Assembly: GCA_034440635.1 (NCBI GenBank)
Contig: JAOTON010000318.1
Span: forward strand, 186,001 to 250,000
From: Lepas anatifera
Lineage: Eukaryota; Arthropoda; Thecostraca; Lepadidae
Reading direction: 5' to 3'
DNA: 64,000 nucleotides
Made by a program: the position numbers and the translations under genes
The notes under the pieces: model-generated
Seen by the model: only the letters and a program-made list of their open reading frames with translations
What the model was told of the DNA's origin: nothing
The model's database searches: none
Shown here: in pieces, positions 37,337 through 50,861 of the stretch
Layout: every line of letters begins with the position of its first letter
How positions within the stretch are numbered: position 1 is the first letter of the stretch

Positions 37337-40300
37337 TGTACCCCGAGGACTCCAAGTAGCACATATTTCAAGAAATTTGCCATGAAAAGCCATTAACCCA
37401 TTAAAATCCTAACATGAGCTTCAGAATGAAAAGATGATACGGCCATTTCTGTAACTATGACTGTGGTACCAACGCGTAAATATCTACTGCCTCCATTTGC
37501 AACCAAATTTTTGGCATATTATCAAATACAGTTTAATTTGATTTCCTGATACCTAGAATGAAATTCAATGGTCCATACCTTCACGAAATAATGATAATTA
37601 TCCCAAAATTGAAGAACAGATGACATAAGTGCGAAACAGCAATCACTAACGAGCAGTCATCGAGGACGTGATGCGTTGAGTTAGTTCATGTTCGTATCTA
37701 TCCTCCGAAAATTCTTCACTTGAATGAAACCAGGCTTGTTTCTTACTTAATTTCAGCCTTATCGATCCAAAGCAGCGAGCCGGGGTAACAATACAAATTA
37801 TAGGTTTCCTATCAGAACAATGGGCATTGATTTTTGTTTGGAATGTGATGTGCCCAGCCGACAGTGCCGCGTTCATTGCGACCCGAACCCAGTCCGGTAG
37901 GCGCGCCGCTGAAGCGAAGTACAGGGCCTTTCAGCTGGTGTCTCTACCCACCCGGCGTGTCCAATCGGGGTGTTTACCAGTGAACGTCCCATTCTCATGT
38001 TGAACATGATTCTTACTCTGCTGCAGAAATGAGAGGATAAGCAATCACACAGGAGATTGTTCGCTGGGATAGATAGTAGGCTGGTTGATTACGGGCTTGT
38101 TTCCTCGCTCGTATTTACGCCAGCCTCTTTTTCCTTTCTGACGAATTTGTATTAAAGTTGTATGTTAAAAGACGATTTTTGCGAATCCTCCTGTGAATAC
38201 GATGCAATCCCTCTCTTTACGCTCACCAAACGGGATGGAAAACCCACCCAGCATGGGAAAACACAAACAAATTATCCAACCCTTCTTCCCAAAATGAAGG
38301 CAGCACACAAATACCCCATTCAGGGCACTCATGATCTTGATGACATCCAAACGAGACAAAAGTGTACAGAATATGTATTAATGCAATTACAGTTTTTAAT
38401 GCACTAGCGCTTGCACAGAGTTCATTTTCTAGAGTGCGGCTACATTTATCTAGCCACTTTAATGGGAATCGGAATATGCATGTGGCCAGTTATTTTAAAA
38501 ATATGTTTTATGAAGAGGGTAGAGCTATACGTGCTAGACGTGGTAGATACGTTTCACCATTAGCATCTCTCACCTCTGCATCACCATGATAGTCTTGAAG
38601 ACGTCTGTGAGTTACACGATCAATGCAAACTCGTATACAACAATTTTCAGAAAAACTCTGAGTGATAAAACTCACTTGCTTAATACGAACTGGGACAGCC
38701 TGGATTCATTTCGTACCTGCCACCACCAGAAAGGGGGTCTGTCCGGACCTACCATATAACATACCATCCAATCGTAAAATCATAAGTGTCCCCCAAAAAA
38801 GGGGGGGCCAAAAAAAAAAAAAATATAAAATCGAAAGGGCAATGAAACCACTCCACTACGTTTTGCTCTCGCATAACATTGAATCATATCCATTGAGCAT
38901 TGAAAACTAGCTAACGTCAGTCTACTTCAGTAAAACTCGTATATCGCGGAAACTGGTAAACCCACTGAAATCCAATGGCATCAATGCGTCTATGTCGGCT
39001 AAAGGAATACAATAATACGCTGTTATGTCAAAGGGCTGCCGTCCAATGTAAAATATGTTTTTTTGGAGGCCATGCCGCATGTGATTGAAATCCTTGGTTC
39101 ATTATTGGTAATTTGTTAAACATTTGTGGATGCAAATATGGAAAGAAAGCTTGGTAAGAGGTGACCTATGGTCATTTCATCGCTGGCCTGACCTCAAAGT
39201 AGTTATTAGATAAACATTATTATTATTGTTAATTATTAGCAGAAGGTTATTTTCCGAGAGGTTTCAAAGAATACTTAGAAACTGTATATAACTCTTTTTG
39301 CAGACGAGTTACACCCTAGTCTGATCTACCACATTTTGAAAGAACAAAATTGTTTCGCATGGTTTTAGAGATTGTGTCATAACTCGTTGACCTGACCTGA
39401 CCTGGTGAAAAATTTCGATCAAAAGTTGCGAAATCAATCAACTTTATAGGCTTTCAAAGCGACTTTTCTCTCATTCAGATTAGCAAGAAATCATTTGTGA
39501 AATGTCCAAAATAAATCAAAACACACGCCTCTCGAACTGGCATGTTTTGACCAGATTTGGGTGAGAACAAGTGTCCTAAGAATATTTTCGCTGACACAGC
39601 ACGCTCATAAAACTCAGACAGCGTGCTCCACGGATCGGTACACAATGCGGCGACTGTTACACTGTGGCTTTATCATTTATGATTTATCATTTTGAGCCCA
39701 ATTGTTAGGATTGTCCAGCCACATGCACCCTAAATAACGCAGAGCACGCCCACGAAAATTACAGAAAACGACGAGGAGAAAAAGGGAAGCAGAAAAACAT
39801 AAGTTACATGCATTTTTGTAGCTATATCTAAGGGAAGTCATAATAAAGGGTTACAAAGGAAACGGCTCCATTCACTCACCCGTAAAAGCACGAGAGATTA
39901 ATGAATAACTGACAAGATAATCTCCAAGAGCCGGCGACGGACTGCTGGATGCCTTAATTAGGAATGATTAAGAAGTGAGTAATTGTTGAACGGTCGTGAG
40001 AATGAAAGAGTTCAGGCTACTGACCACTCGGTTGGCTTTCAAGGTTACCAGTGCCGAAAGGGCTGGACAGGGTTAACGACTGGTAGTCTACTGAAAAACG
40101 TCCCGCCGAATTTACCAAGAACTGAAGAAAATATTCCCGGAGAATTCATCTAGAGTGGAAGCTGACTATTGCTCATCTTAGATAACTCGTTTTCTGCCGG
40201 TGAAAGACAGTGCACCTTTTTATCGCTCTGGGCTGGACCGCTGTCTCCAGTAATTTCGTAAAGTCCTTGCGGATTGCGAGTGACGTGCAATCTGTTCGTG

Positions 40301-42510
40301 TGTCCTGTTTCGATACACACACATTCCACGATTTCCTCACCTATATGATTGAAGCTTGCTACGTTCTCTTATCGAGTGTTTTAGCACCATACAGCGCCCT
40401 GCGTCTGTTTCAAAAGCCGCCTGCTTGAAGTGAGGTGTACGACGAATCCATCTCTGGTACAGTGAGTTTCTCAAGAGGTCGAAGGGCCTGCGTGTAGTGG
40501 CGAAACTAGAGCCTATCAAAAGAAGATGTTACTGGACTCTGTACTACTTTCATCAGCCTTGTTGCTCAATTTTGCATGGATGAAGTGCCAATAATAAGGA
40601 ATCATTTTTGTCATGCCATATTAAATAACTTAAAACGTACTTTTGAGATCTAAAATCAGCTATGATCTCGTAGTCTTACCTGCATGAGATCTTGCTAAAG
40701 CAATGGGTATATACCCGGAGAATGATGCTGGGCATAATTGGCAAAAGCTGTTCAGCTGATTAGTTGATTATTTCACAAGCACTCTAAATAAGTTTGCCGC
40801 AAAACAACTGCAACTACCAACACTGAAAAATTGTTTCTATGTATTCAGAACATTCCCGACTTTATCAGTCGTCCTAAGTCCCCTGTGGAAAAAGCATCTT
40901 AACTTTACTCTAGAGCAGCCTAACATTGTATTCTGATGTATCTTCATACATTTAGTACCTCACCAACCCTTATTATCGTCTGCGCAGTAGAAAGTGTAGC
41001 ATCGCCGGTGTTCATTATTGGTGTGTCAGCACAGTGAAGTGGGGCCCGGTTCTGTTTGACCTGTGTACGCCCTCAGTTGAATGATGTCTCAGGAGGGAGG
41101 TAGCAGTCAGGGCTTTCACTGTGTTAAGACCGGCGTGGCACAGGTTACACGTTCTTAAATAGTGCGTGATCGGTTGTCATCACATCAGGTTTCCAATAGG
41201 GGAGAAGAAGGAGTGGGTGTGCCATGAACATTATGGGCAAGCAGGTGTTGGGCTCGGTACAAAGGAAATAGTCGCCACCGCCCGACCATTCATTGTTTGT
41301 GCTCCTGCGGGCCTTGCCTAATCGGCCAACCGCGGGGTGTGTGCTCAGTTCGTCCCAGTAATGGCACGGCCGTACTCGGCGCCAACGGAAGTGAGGGAAA
41401 ACTCGTGGAGCATCTGTTGGTAGAAGCACGATTGAAGAAAAAATAATTTGTAAGAAGTAAGTGACAGCGTTTGATAGCATTCATCCAGGCAATTAAAAAC
41501 AAAAATAAGCAAAATCCTGACACCTTTCAAATTCTATTCCCATCCAAATCATGTATGTGCTCTTGTCTGCTACTGAAGGACGGTTCATGGAGCACTCATT
41601 TATCTAATTTCGTCGTCACTTGTGAGGGACCCAAACAGCGAATGAAACATTTTGGGACTCTTGGCCGGCAACAAGCACCACCCAAACTGGCGTTACCTCT
41701 TCCAGAAGACATATAATACTACCAATAAAGACTTATGCTCCTCGTTCTAAACTGTGTCTAGCTGTCGTGAGGCAGATGGAGCAGCTTGCCGAAACATACT
41801 TTGTCCCTGTAGGAGGAAAATACATCTGTCTGTAGATCTGCGCGTTAGCAATTGTCGCATGGAATTGCAACGAAATAACCTATTTACTTTTCAGAAAAGA
41901 CGGATAATTGACGCAAAATAATCATCACCTCCGTCTTAAGAATCCCTGACCTAATATCCTCAATTTCGGAGCCTGACCCGAAGGGAGTTGTTCTGGCACC
42001 AGCCCAGAGGTTCTCAGAGGCTCCGAACCCGAGCACCTGGTTCTGTGGTATCGCCTGAACTTACTTCGCCCGAACACGCTTGTTAAGTGCTATGATTTTG
42101 TTGTTTTTGCCTGTGAGTTTTCCACGTGTATTCATAACCCAGCCCTTTCAATAAAAATATCAGCTCGCGGAATAAAATGTTCAATCTTTGGAGACTGTAG
42201 GCGATTTTTTTATGAATGACATGTAAATGTTTTAGGTGAATCAGTGATAAACAGTGTCCCGAAACACATTTTCATCGTAACATGGAAATTTACAGGATGA
42301 TCCAGGTTTTCTTTAGCCAGGTTTCCATGAATATCTAGCAGACATGATCCGAAAGGAACCAAATCAAGCGGGACGCACAAATCGATGCACGCAGAAAAGT
42401 GGGTTCCAGGTCTCCGTCGCCAGATCTTTAACAGCCTCAAAAGCCGTGGTGGTGCACTTGGCCTAAACCCAGAACAAACGTGAGCTTAACGCTGTTGTTG
42501 TTTTTTGTAG
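37337..42510. other. Upstream region of the protease; no recognised gene
   Basis: AT-rich sequence with short chance ORFs. An AGGTCA-rich remnant lies at about 39,150-39,420. A short GC-rich stretch with a CCAATCGGGGTG word is at about 37,880-37,985. The protease promoter was not located; the first visible exon is preceded by an acceptor, so at least one 5' exon must be here or further left. Confidence 0.4.
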
Positions 42511-42667
42511 GTCAGTGCTATGTCGGCCCGCATTGTGACCTGCTGCCATCTCTGTATTTCAGAGGAGCGCGCGCGCGTCCGAGATATGCGGATACACTCA
42601 TGTCTGCTTCTGGCACTCCTGTCGCTCTCCGGTGACCTGCCCGGCACGCAGGCACTCAACGCATCAG
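42511..42667 (+). CDS. Serine protease (Stubble/CLIP-like), exon with signal peptide
   Basis: This exon follows a very strong acceptor (gttgttgttttttgtag, ending 42510) and ends at a consensus donor gcatcag|gtgagt. Two in-frame starts exist, at 42520 and 42586. I prefer 42586 for the secreted form: MRIHSCLLLALLSLSGDLPG has a short basic n-region, a Leu-rich core and a plausible cleavage site near GTQA. Translation from 42520 adds 22 residues with several Cys and Arg. An internal alternative acceptor (tctgtatttcag, ending 42561) would remove the upstream start. The exon ends in phase 1, which matches every later exon; its split codon with the exon at 50862 gives Ala. The product is predicted to be secreted. 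The last third of the exon and its donor are tandemly duplicated just downstream. Confidence 0.65.
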
Positions 42668-42774
42668 GTGAGTGCCATCTGCCACCCAACGGACACCTAT
42701 CGTAACCTGCCCGGCACGCAGGCACTCAACGCATCAGGTGAGTGCCATCTGCCACCCAACGGACACCCATCGTA
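42635..42774 (+). repeat. 70-bp tandem duplication spanning an exon end and its splice donor
   Basis: Copy 1 is 42635-42704 and copy 2 is 42705-42774, identical except at 42698 (t versus c in copy 2). Each contains the end of the signal-peptide exon and the donor caggtgagtgcc. The locus therefore offers two identical donors 70 bp apart; use of the second would add 70 bases, shift the frame and soon meet a stop in the duplicated sequence. Confidence 0.92.
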
Positions 42775-42860
42775 GCGTGGCAAGTTCCGACACCTTGATT
42801 GGTACTGAAGGTCTCAGTGTTTTTATATTCTAAATTGGTACCAAAAAGGAAAATAAACAT

Positions 42861-43377
42861 AGGGCTTGTTCCAGCGCCTCATTAGAAAAAAGATGAGAGT
42901 AGCTTGGAGTAAGTCGGAGCAGGCGCAAAAACCGGTGTCGACTGGACCGATTTCGGATGAGATTGGATGAGATATCAGCTGATTGCGCCTGATCAGTGCC
43001 AATATGGCGGGCGTGGCGCAGCTAAGAAACTAATCGAATTTGATTAAGGTCTCTGATACTCATTTACCTAATGTATTTTAGTGAAAGTGGACTACAGAAA
43101 AACAACGTAATCAAAACCTTTAGCTACCCACAAACGTCGTTTCTCACTGTAAAACAACTTATTTTAGTTTTTCAATTGAAATTCGTGCGCCACAATTGAG
43201 TTCCTCCAACCTCCTCTGAAAAACCACCTTTCGTTTGAGAGGAGGTTGGCTTAGATTTGAGATGAGCTTTGGCGAGCTTGGAGGAAGTTTAAGGAGGCGC
43301 TGGACCGGGCGAGAGGAAGTTGGAGAAGCTTTGAGGAGGTTGGAGCAGGTTTGAGGAGGCGCTGGAACAGGTCCCTA
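42861..43377. mobile_element. MITE with AGGG..TGTTCCAGCGCCTC inverted termini (intron 1)
   Basis: The left end reads agggcttgttccagcgcctc, and the inverted right end reads agggacctgttccagcgcctc in near agreement. The right part has short internal repeats of gaggaggttggagcagg type. It is about 517 bp, non-coding, and lies 8 bp from the start of the TTAA element at 43386. Superfamily is unknown. Confidence 0.7.
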
Positions 43378-43385
43378 TTTATAAC

Positions 43386-44231
43386 TTAACACGCGCATTG
43401 ACGGGGGCGGGTACCCGCCCCCTCGGGTTTTTCGGAGATAGTGAAAAAACGGCGGCGCTACGCGCCGCCGTACTTGGTATACCTTTTTCCTCATCATTTT
43501 TACAACTTCTGTGAAAATTTTAAGGTTAGGTCATCTCAGGTCAGGTCACCAGTACAGGTCAAGTGACCCGACCTCAAAAAAGTTTAAGATAGCATAAGTC
43601 GGAGCAGGGTGAACTTATCCGATTGAAACTTATATCACATAATGGCCCCACCGAGTTCTCTAACATATGTTCTGGTATTTTTGATATCGACGACCTAAGG
43701 TCAGGTACGAGGCATGACCTCTCCATTGGAAATACATGGGAAAAATGGTTTTTACGGAATAACTCAATAACGGATGGTGATAGAGCATTTATTTTAGCTG
43801 CATTAGACTCGCCTGGGCTTTGGAGTTCTAATGATATGTATTTTATATAATTTGACCCTGACCTGACCTCAGGTCAGGTCAAATCCTTGATTTGACCTAG
43901 CAATGTCAAATTATATATCATTCGATTCAGCTTGCTAAGAGGATTCATATAGCTTAAGCCGTTTTGCTCTATCTTTACTTGTTCAGATGTAATGGCCGAA
44001 AAACTGAATTTTACGTGTTATCCCTATGTCGGGCATGTTTTGACCTCTCGTGACCTTAAATGTGACCTGACAAAAAAATGGTTCAAATGTTTTCGATGGA
44101 GAAGTGGATGGGCAGCCCAACGCCGTTTACCGTTTTTCGCTACCTACCGTGGTTCTCGAGATCTTAGGGGGCGGGTACCAGCCCCCCGTCAATGCAAAGG
44201 TGGCTCAGACCCCCGTCAATGCGCGTGTTAA
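43386..44231. mobile_element. TTAA-flanked piggyBac-like MITE, variant with box GCATTGACGGGGG (intron 1)
   Basis: Bounded by TTAA at 43386-43389 and 44228-44231. The left end is TTAACACGCGCATTGACGGG. The right end carries the inverted box twice, 27 bp apart (ccccccgtcaatgc at 44182 and cccccgtcaatgcgcg at 44210), separated by an aaggtgg spacer. Subterminal palindromic ggcggcgctacgcgccgcc follows the left end. The interior is rich in AGGTCA/TGACCT, including an overlapping run at 43,853-43,882. No ORF of note. Confidence 0.85.
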
Positions 44232-47200
44232 AGGGAATATTTGACGCTAGGCAAGGCACTCTTGCTTTAGAGTGTCACCTAGTGCCATAACAGATCTGAT
44301 TAGGGCACGTAATGGTTTTCAACAAAACTCAAAATAGCTATTAGGTACCCAGCCAAGGGCCGTCCAATATTCTTCAGGGTCTGAAAGGACATAGATCCGT
44401 TTGGAAACAATATGAAATAGTGAAGACTCGATGGGAGTGGTAAACAGCCGGAAATACTCACCCACTTACGGTAGCAATGCTGCGACGTGCCAAGTGGGTG
44501 ATTAGAACGGTGAGTTGGGCACCCATTATAACATGGGAGCGTTGGGAACCAGAGCAGGCGCTTCAAGTATCATGTGAGTTAGCAAGTCCAGACAAGTACT
44601 CTACATGCTATTTGACCGTCATTTATTTATAAAGGCACTTAGCTTGAGACTAGCCCTTCAAACATCAGTTTGAGATACATTCCATCTCAGCCAAATTGGG
44701 TTCCAAAACCTATCCCCAAGCGTTCTAGAAAATAAAACAGAATAAAGCAATGCCACTTTATGCGAATGTATTTCGAATTTCTGGAGTTGAGCGTCCGGCC
44801 AGTGAACTATGTAAGATGTGTTTGAACCGCGACACCACGTTTTGGCTGGCGCTGACATTATGAGTTTGGCCTTCCCACGATCTGTGTACCACGTTGATGC
44901 TCAGCGATTGGATGGATAAGATCACAGCAATATTGATAAAACTCCATGTGCATGTGCAAGAAAAACGCAATAAAATGCATACAATGCAGTAAAGCCCTAG
45001 CGTCTACACAAAATATATAATCACCAGAAACTTGAGGCTCTTATGTCAAAGACATAATGACAGGCGGGCCTGGAAGAGAGTCCGAAGACGCGTGAAATAG
45101 CCCAGTTGCACGCCATAAGCCCGGGTCGCTGGCAGCCGTGCAGTCACGTGCCATGAGCCATTGACTCCGCAGCGGTCTGCAGCGTCCGACACTTTTCCTT
45201 TGCAGCCGCAGCGCGTGCCGCCAGGTACCCCAGCACAGCCGGGCGCAACTTTCGCTGCTGGCCGTGCGTTGGTTTGCAGCGGTGTTGCCGTCGTTGCGGG
45301 CCGATTTGCGAGTCACGAGACGTCAGCCAGCTCTGTTGACGGAGCCTCCGCCACCTGCGGCCGCTCGCTTTTCTCCGGGAACCTCACAAGGCAGTGAAAC
45401 TCGCCTGGGCTACCCTGTATGCAGACACGAGCTGCATGATGAAGCTGGCAGCATGGGGCCAAGGGCAGTGGAACTCTGCACGGGACGCTCACAGATATAT
45501 CTGCGGGATTTCATCTGAGTGTCTCTTGACAGTCACGAGCGGAGAGAAGCGTTCTCTGGAGTTGACGGGGTCGTGCTCGCCTGGAAAGTGTCGTGAAAGC
45601 CATAGAGCTCCGATCACTGGTAAAAAAACTGTGCTCTTCCACCGCTGCGTAGGAGAGCCTGAATGTGTGTCTTTGATGAGAGCACGCGAATACGCAAAAC
45701 ACACAAGTATCCATATTTAGGTGAGATCTTCTGAAATATTAATTCAAGGTGCAGATATAACATTCTATTATGTAACCCATGTCCCCCAGTATCCGGTGCT
45801 GTCGGTAACTGGAGTTCTGCGCCCCGAGCGGGTGACTGGCAGAGGCTGGGTGAAAGGCGGCGCGACAGTTTAGCCCACCTGTGACGTCATAAGGCGGGTA
45901 AACAAAGAGGCGGGCGTTCGGCGCCGCAGAAGACCCAGCGCTGTTACGTCACCAGCATTGGCTCCGAGCGCTAAAAAAGAAAACAGTCTTGGGAAAGAAA
46001 TCGTTTTGACCTGCTTTTATCTTCCTTCTTTTAAGAGAACTTGAATTTTCAGGTGATTGTACTAACAGCCAAGGCTATCATTTCCATCAGATATCCGACT
46101 CTTTTAGTTCCTAGAGTCCTAGTACTGGGGGCTGACTGTGGTCTGAGCACGATCAACGCTCTAAAAACAACAATAAATAAAAACAGTCTATATACATCAC
46201 AAACACAATCTCATGCTATCTATCTACATCCGTAAGTAGCATTCTGAAGGGAAGTTAGTACTATGTATCCGACTAACTAAGCATCTGAGTGAGCAATACG
46301 TTTTGCTCTATAACTTGAACATTTGCTTGTAATAAAATAATATCTCTCCACCAAATCTTAGAAAACTATGTAATTTCGAACACGACTAAAGCACCTAGTA
46401 CATACTGCTGTTACATATTTGAATGTGCAAGGGAGGGGAAAGGAAGGGACAGCTCGTCGGCTCCCTTTGATTTTACCAGGTGTCCCAGAATGGAAGCCAG
46501 TCGGAACTCTGACGCTTTGCTAGCATTCATGAAACCTAAAGTGCGTCTTTTTGGGCAGGTTCTTACAAGTATCGGCTCGTGTCCAAGAAAAATTGTAACG
46601 TCCAAAGGTGAGCGATTCCATTTTGCCCCATAAATGATTAGCGAAACACAGAAGGACCTCGATATCTTCTGGAAACTGAATATTGACTGCTTCCCTCATA
46701 ACTTGTGCAGAATATCGTTCGAGCGCGCCGGTACACACCACACTGATGTTTAAAGCGGGAAGCTATATTTACTTAAATAAAAACGGAGGCGTGCTTTGCT
46801 CTGCTTCCGCTGCGCTTAATTATCAAAGTCATATCACTGCACAGCACCCGTAAAAACATTGTGACTAACCAAAATAGAAAAACTGTCAGGCCGTCTAATT
46901 TTGAGGTAGAGTCAAGTACTAGCTGACAAAATTATCAAAACGCTGAGTAGGCGATGTTTTTAGAAGATATGAGTAGGCGAAATAGTGCCGTATTTTTAAT
47001 CATTCAAACGTGAGCAGGCTCTTGTAAGAAGCTTTTTTCAGAATTTCCACGAAATTGGGAGAACGCCATCAGCACTCCTCTCAGACACTAGAAGTGTTCC
47101 GTCAGAACAAACCTGGGCCTGGGATTTCAGAACATTTCATTGGACGCGCATAATTTCGATTAAGCTTAAATGATAAGCAAACAAGAGCATTCAACCTCCT

Positions 47201-48640
47201 TTGAGCCAACAGTTTTACGAAAAATATTATCAACTGAAGCGTCCAACCCATTAACAAACCAGCGTTTTCGACGCGATAGAATTATGAAGGCAGGGGAAAT
47301 TCGGTGTATTGCGCCCTACCCCTCTCTAAGGAAAATAATTCACCAGATGAATTTCTCCCAGTTGGTGTTGCTGGTGATGGAATTAAGAACTGTGATCATT
47401 GCTTTGCTACTTGGAAACATTGTTGGCCTGAACGTTCCCATTTTAAGATTTAACCCACATTTAGTAAACTATGAAGAGGGTGCATTTGCCAAGTATAAGG
47501 GTAATTACGCACGGGGGAGGGAAAATCAGCAGAAAGTATTTTACAAAATGAGAGAGGCTACTTTCCTAGATTCCGTCTGCTGTGCCTGCATGGGGTTTTA
47601 AACTGATATTCTGGCATTCATTATGACTTTTAATTAGATATGTGTGTATTTTTAGCGCGCAGTTGACCAGGGCGCAGTTGCTTTTCTTGCGCCAGAGTAG
47701 GAGGTGTCTTCTTTAGAAATCCAGCACCAGGGAGAATCTATAGCTTTTTCTCAGAATATGCAAGCAAATTCTGACATTGAAATCAAAGCTATCAGTTTTG
47801 CTCTGTTTTTAAGTTTGGAGTTCATGAACTAATACAATCATAAGGAAGCGCATAATTAATTTCTTCAACTTCCTGAGATACATTTCTTCTTACGAATACT
47901 TGGTAACGCTGGGAAGAAGTCTGTTTCTGGAGGTTAAAAGTGAGTCATAGGGTGCAAAAACAACTGCCACTTACATATTTCTCTGGAGTTAGGGGGAGGC
48001 GCAAGTGGTTCGGGAGCACAATTCACCCAATTTCTTCTGCGTCACATCCCTAGACAAAAAACCTAATAAGGATATAATAGATGATGCTTTTCTCATTTGA
48101 TCCCCAAATAATTTTACCTTCATTCAGAAACAATGAAAGCATTGATGCATCTAGCGTAAAACGAATCATTCCTTGTATCTACCACAGTTCTGGTAGCAGG
48201 TTTTCCGGCTGGTTGGTGTGCGATTTGCTTGTGGTGCCGAGGCGAAACAACCGATTGGCGTGTATATTTTTAATGAGATAGAACGTGAGAAATTCTACGT
48301 AGAACTCTTGCCGTGACTTACTTTTATAGCATTCCAACATGGTCCTACATTTACATAAAACCTCATGGTTGAAGGCCGAGTGATGAATGAGTGCTCGATA
48401 TGAGCGCGTCGAAGGAGAAAAAAACATACACCTACAAAGAAGACCAGTAATATCGACACGAGAGATACTATAAGAATGATCCTGTTTCTATTCTCGCTTT
48501 TGCAATATATGTTTGAACCAGCCAAGAAAGTTATCATCTTTAAAGGCGTAAACACGATGGCACAGGCTCTCTGGGACGGCGTTCAGTGTTCCACTTCAGT
48601 ACGTGGCGGCTGGCTCGGGCTGGCTCGGTGAAGCCGTAAT
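44232..48640. other. Intron 1 of the protease, no further exon confirmed
   Basis: A GC-rich block at 45,100-45,420 follows a superb acceptor-like tract (acacttttcctttgcag, ending about 45,204), but no phase-1 donor completes an exon there. The 45,840-45,960 piece holds tgacgtcat and ttacgtcacc, CRE-like words within CpG-rich sequence, a possible enhancer or promoter. A 143-codon frame at 47170-47601 has no recognisable feature. Confidence 0.4.
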
Positions 48641-48710
48641 GGCACAGCTGTGGGGCGTTCGAAAGTGAAGCGCGACCATCGGCGGCCCAGGGAGCGGCGC
48701 CGGAACAGGC

Positions 48711-49170
48711 CGACAACCCAGCGACAGACGGGTACAGCAGCGACACAGCGTCAAAACACACCGACAACCCAGCGACAGGCGGGTACAGCAGCGAGACAGC
48801 GTCAAAACACACCGGAAACCCAGCGACAGGCGGGTACAGCAGCGACACAGCGTCAAAACACACTGGAAACCCAGCGACAGGCGGGTACAGCAGCGAGACA
48901 GCAGCGATACACACCGATAACCCACTGACAACCCACCGACAAATCAGCGGTAGGTGGGTACAGCAGCGAAACAGCAGCGACACAGCAGCGAACACACCGA
49001 AAACCCAGCGAAAGGTGGGTACAGCAGCGATACATCAGCGAAAAACACCGACAACCCAGAGAAAACTCAGCGAGAGGCGGGTACAGCAGCGACACAGCAG
49101 CGAAACGCACCAAAAACCCAGCGAAACCCCAGCGCCAGGCGAGTACAGCAGCAACACAGCAGCGACACAG
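48711..49170. repeat. 51-bp minisatellite
   Basis: The word ggtacagcagcga recurs at 48731, 48782, 48833 and 48884, exactly 51 bp apart, with units nearly identical. To the right, units become irregular to about 49,170 while keeping cagcagcgacacagcag and aacccagcga words. As 51 is a multiple of three, stop-free frames arise on both strands and give repetitive pseudo-proteins with a 17-residue period. Confidence 0.9.
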
Positions 49171-49576
49171 CACTGAAACACATCCACAACGCTGTGGGAA
49201 GCGTTGAAACAGCGGCGGCACATGCCGCGATGGATCTAGGCTAGGGAAAATTGGGCATTGGGCGATGTACTATGATATGAAACCGGTATGAATGAATTGC
49301 TTTGAAAAAACAAACAACAATTGTTTTGATGACTTTAACGAGTTTGCCCCTTGTAAGATGTCTATCGCCCGATGGGCCCGGTAACAGCGCGGAGGTGAAA
49401 CAGCAGCTGCACAGCAGGGGTGAGAGAGTGGAAGCACAGCAGTCGCATAAGGGCGGTGATGAAGTGGAAGTACAGTGGAGGCGTAGCGCTGGTATATTAT
49501 ATCATTACAGGAAATTTCTTACACAAAAACTGAAGACCACTTTTATCCTCACCTATTTCCAATGGTCGCCAGTCCT

Positions 49577-49601
49577 TATATATATATATATATATATATA
49601 T
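49577..49601. repeat. (TA)n microsatellite
   Basis: An uninterrupted run of about 12 TA dinucleotides. Confidence 0.95.
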
Positions 49602-49924
49602 TCTTAAGAAATATATGACTTTCTAGTTCTGAATATCCGAAGGCATCCTCTCCTTTTGCAAATTATTTGTGTGCTCTTTGCTGATGGCAATCATGGACCC
49701 TTATTAGATATTTCTGTAAGGAAGGAACCAAAAGTGCCCGACAAAGAAAACAGACATGCCCTTCCGACTTATAAGATGTGCCCACTCTAGCCCTGATCCT
49801 GATAGGGCCATTTTCCTAATTTGGCTCCTAGTAAAAATTTGAGAAAAATGCACTGGAAATGGATATGCTAAAGAGCTCAGTGAAGAAGCTTTTTTAACCA
49901 TTGCATTGTGATGGAACAAATTCC

Positions 49925-50035
49925 GTGTAGAGGCTGGACTAGAGCCTGGCTGGACGACAAAATAGCTGGACAAGAGACTGGCGAGACTATAGGCTGGCTA
50001 GACTAGAGGCTAGCTGAGCTAGAGGCTGGATATCA
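49925..50035 (+). repeat. Short imperfect tandem repeat of tagaggctggac type
   Basis: Words such as tagaggctgg, agagcctggctgg and actagaggctagc recur every 12-16 bases over about 110 bases. No function is apparent. Confidence 0.65.
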
Positions 50036-50861
50036 TTTTTGAACGCATATAAAAAGTAGCACTATAAGGTTTTCGCCCGTTAGCGAACAATACAGAATCA
50101 TACTCTCACCAATATCGTTTTGTCACGTGCTTCTCCGCTATATCTTAGACCAGAGTTAAGGAGAGCAGGAAATGTTGTGTCTGAATGACAGAATCGATCA
50201 CCAACGAAAGCCATTCATTATCTGTTGACATGAGTTATTCAATGGTTCATCGGAATCCTCAGAGTCGTGAAATGTTTTCACCACCTCAGGCACCCTAATC
50301 CCAAGCCGTAACATCCAGTGGTATGGAGTAGGTATCTTTGCAAAGACTGGTGATGACGTGCCCAACTCCTCTTCCTTTTACTAGAAAGCACTTTCGCCAT
50401 CATCTCCCCTCTCAATTGGATATTGAAAGCAAAGGCTGTACAGTCTGTATCCGGGACATCGCCGGGTCACACTGATTACAACACCTGACAATGCGTCAGA
50501 GCCTGCACGTCTCATTTTGCAACTGCTGCAACGGCCAGGATTTCCGCCGCACCAGTCCCGTCAGCTGACCAGGACCGGTGCCTCTGGCTAGCAGAGATCT
50601 TACCCTGACCTCACGCAACACCGGCGTGCGGCTCCCGCAATAATGTTCATCCCTTATCTGGTCAGAGTATCTTTTTCTGGTCAGATTAAGTTTTTTTTAC
50701 AACAAGGATTACACTGTTTAGTTTACAACAGAGCTCTGACCCCAGCTTTTAGGAAAACAACCTTCCGACAGTCTCTTGTCAGAGTTGTTTTCCTCACGGG
50801 AGAGCCACGGCGCCGTGTCATGGGAGATGACCTGTTGACCGTACGGCTGCCGTCGTTTCAG

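Noticed and set aside
45205..45518. Open frame after a very strong acceptor in protease intron 1
   Set aside because: No donor gives a phase-1 exon, and in the phase that would join to exon 1 a stop follows; it may still be an untranslated exon of something else.
47170..47601. 143-codon + strand frame
   Set aside because: No recognisable domain and no matching splice sites; it lies inside protease intron 1.
48540..48995. 151-codon minus-strand frame with Cys-rich 17-residue repeats
   Set aside because: It is the 51-bp minisatellite translated; several frames on both strands show the same periodicity.
48711..49170. CRISPR-like repeat array
   Set aside because: Units are contiguous 51-bp tandem copies with no unique spacers, in a eukaryotic sequence.
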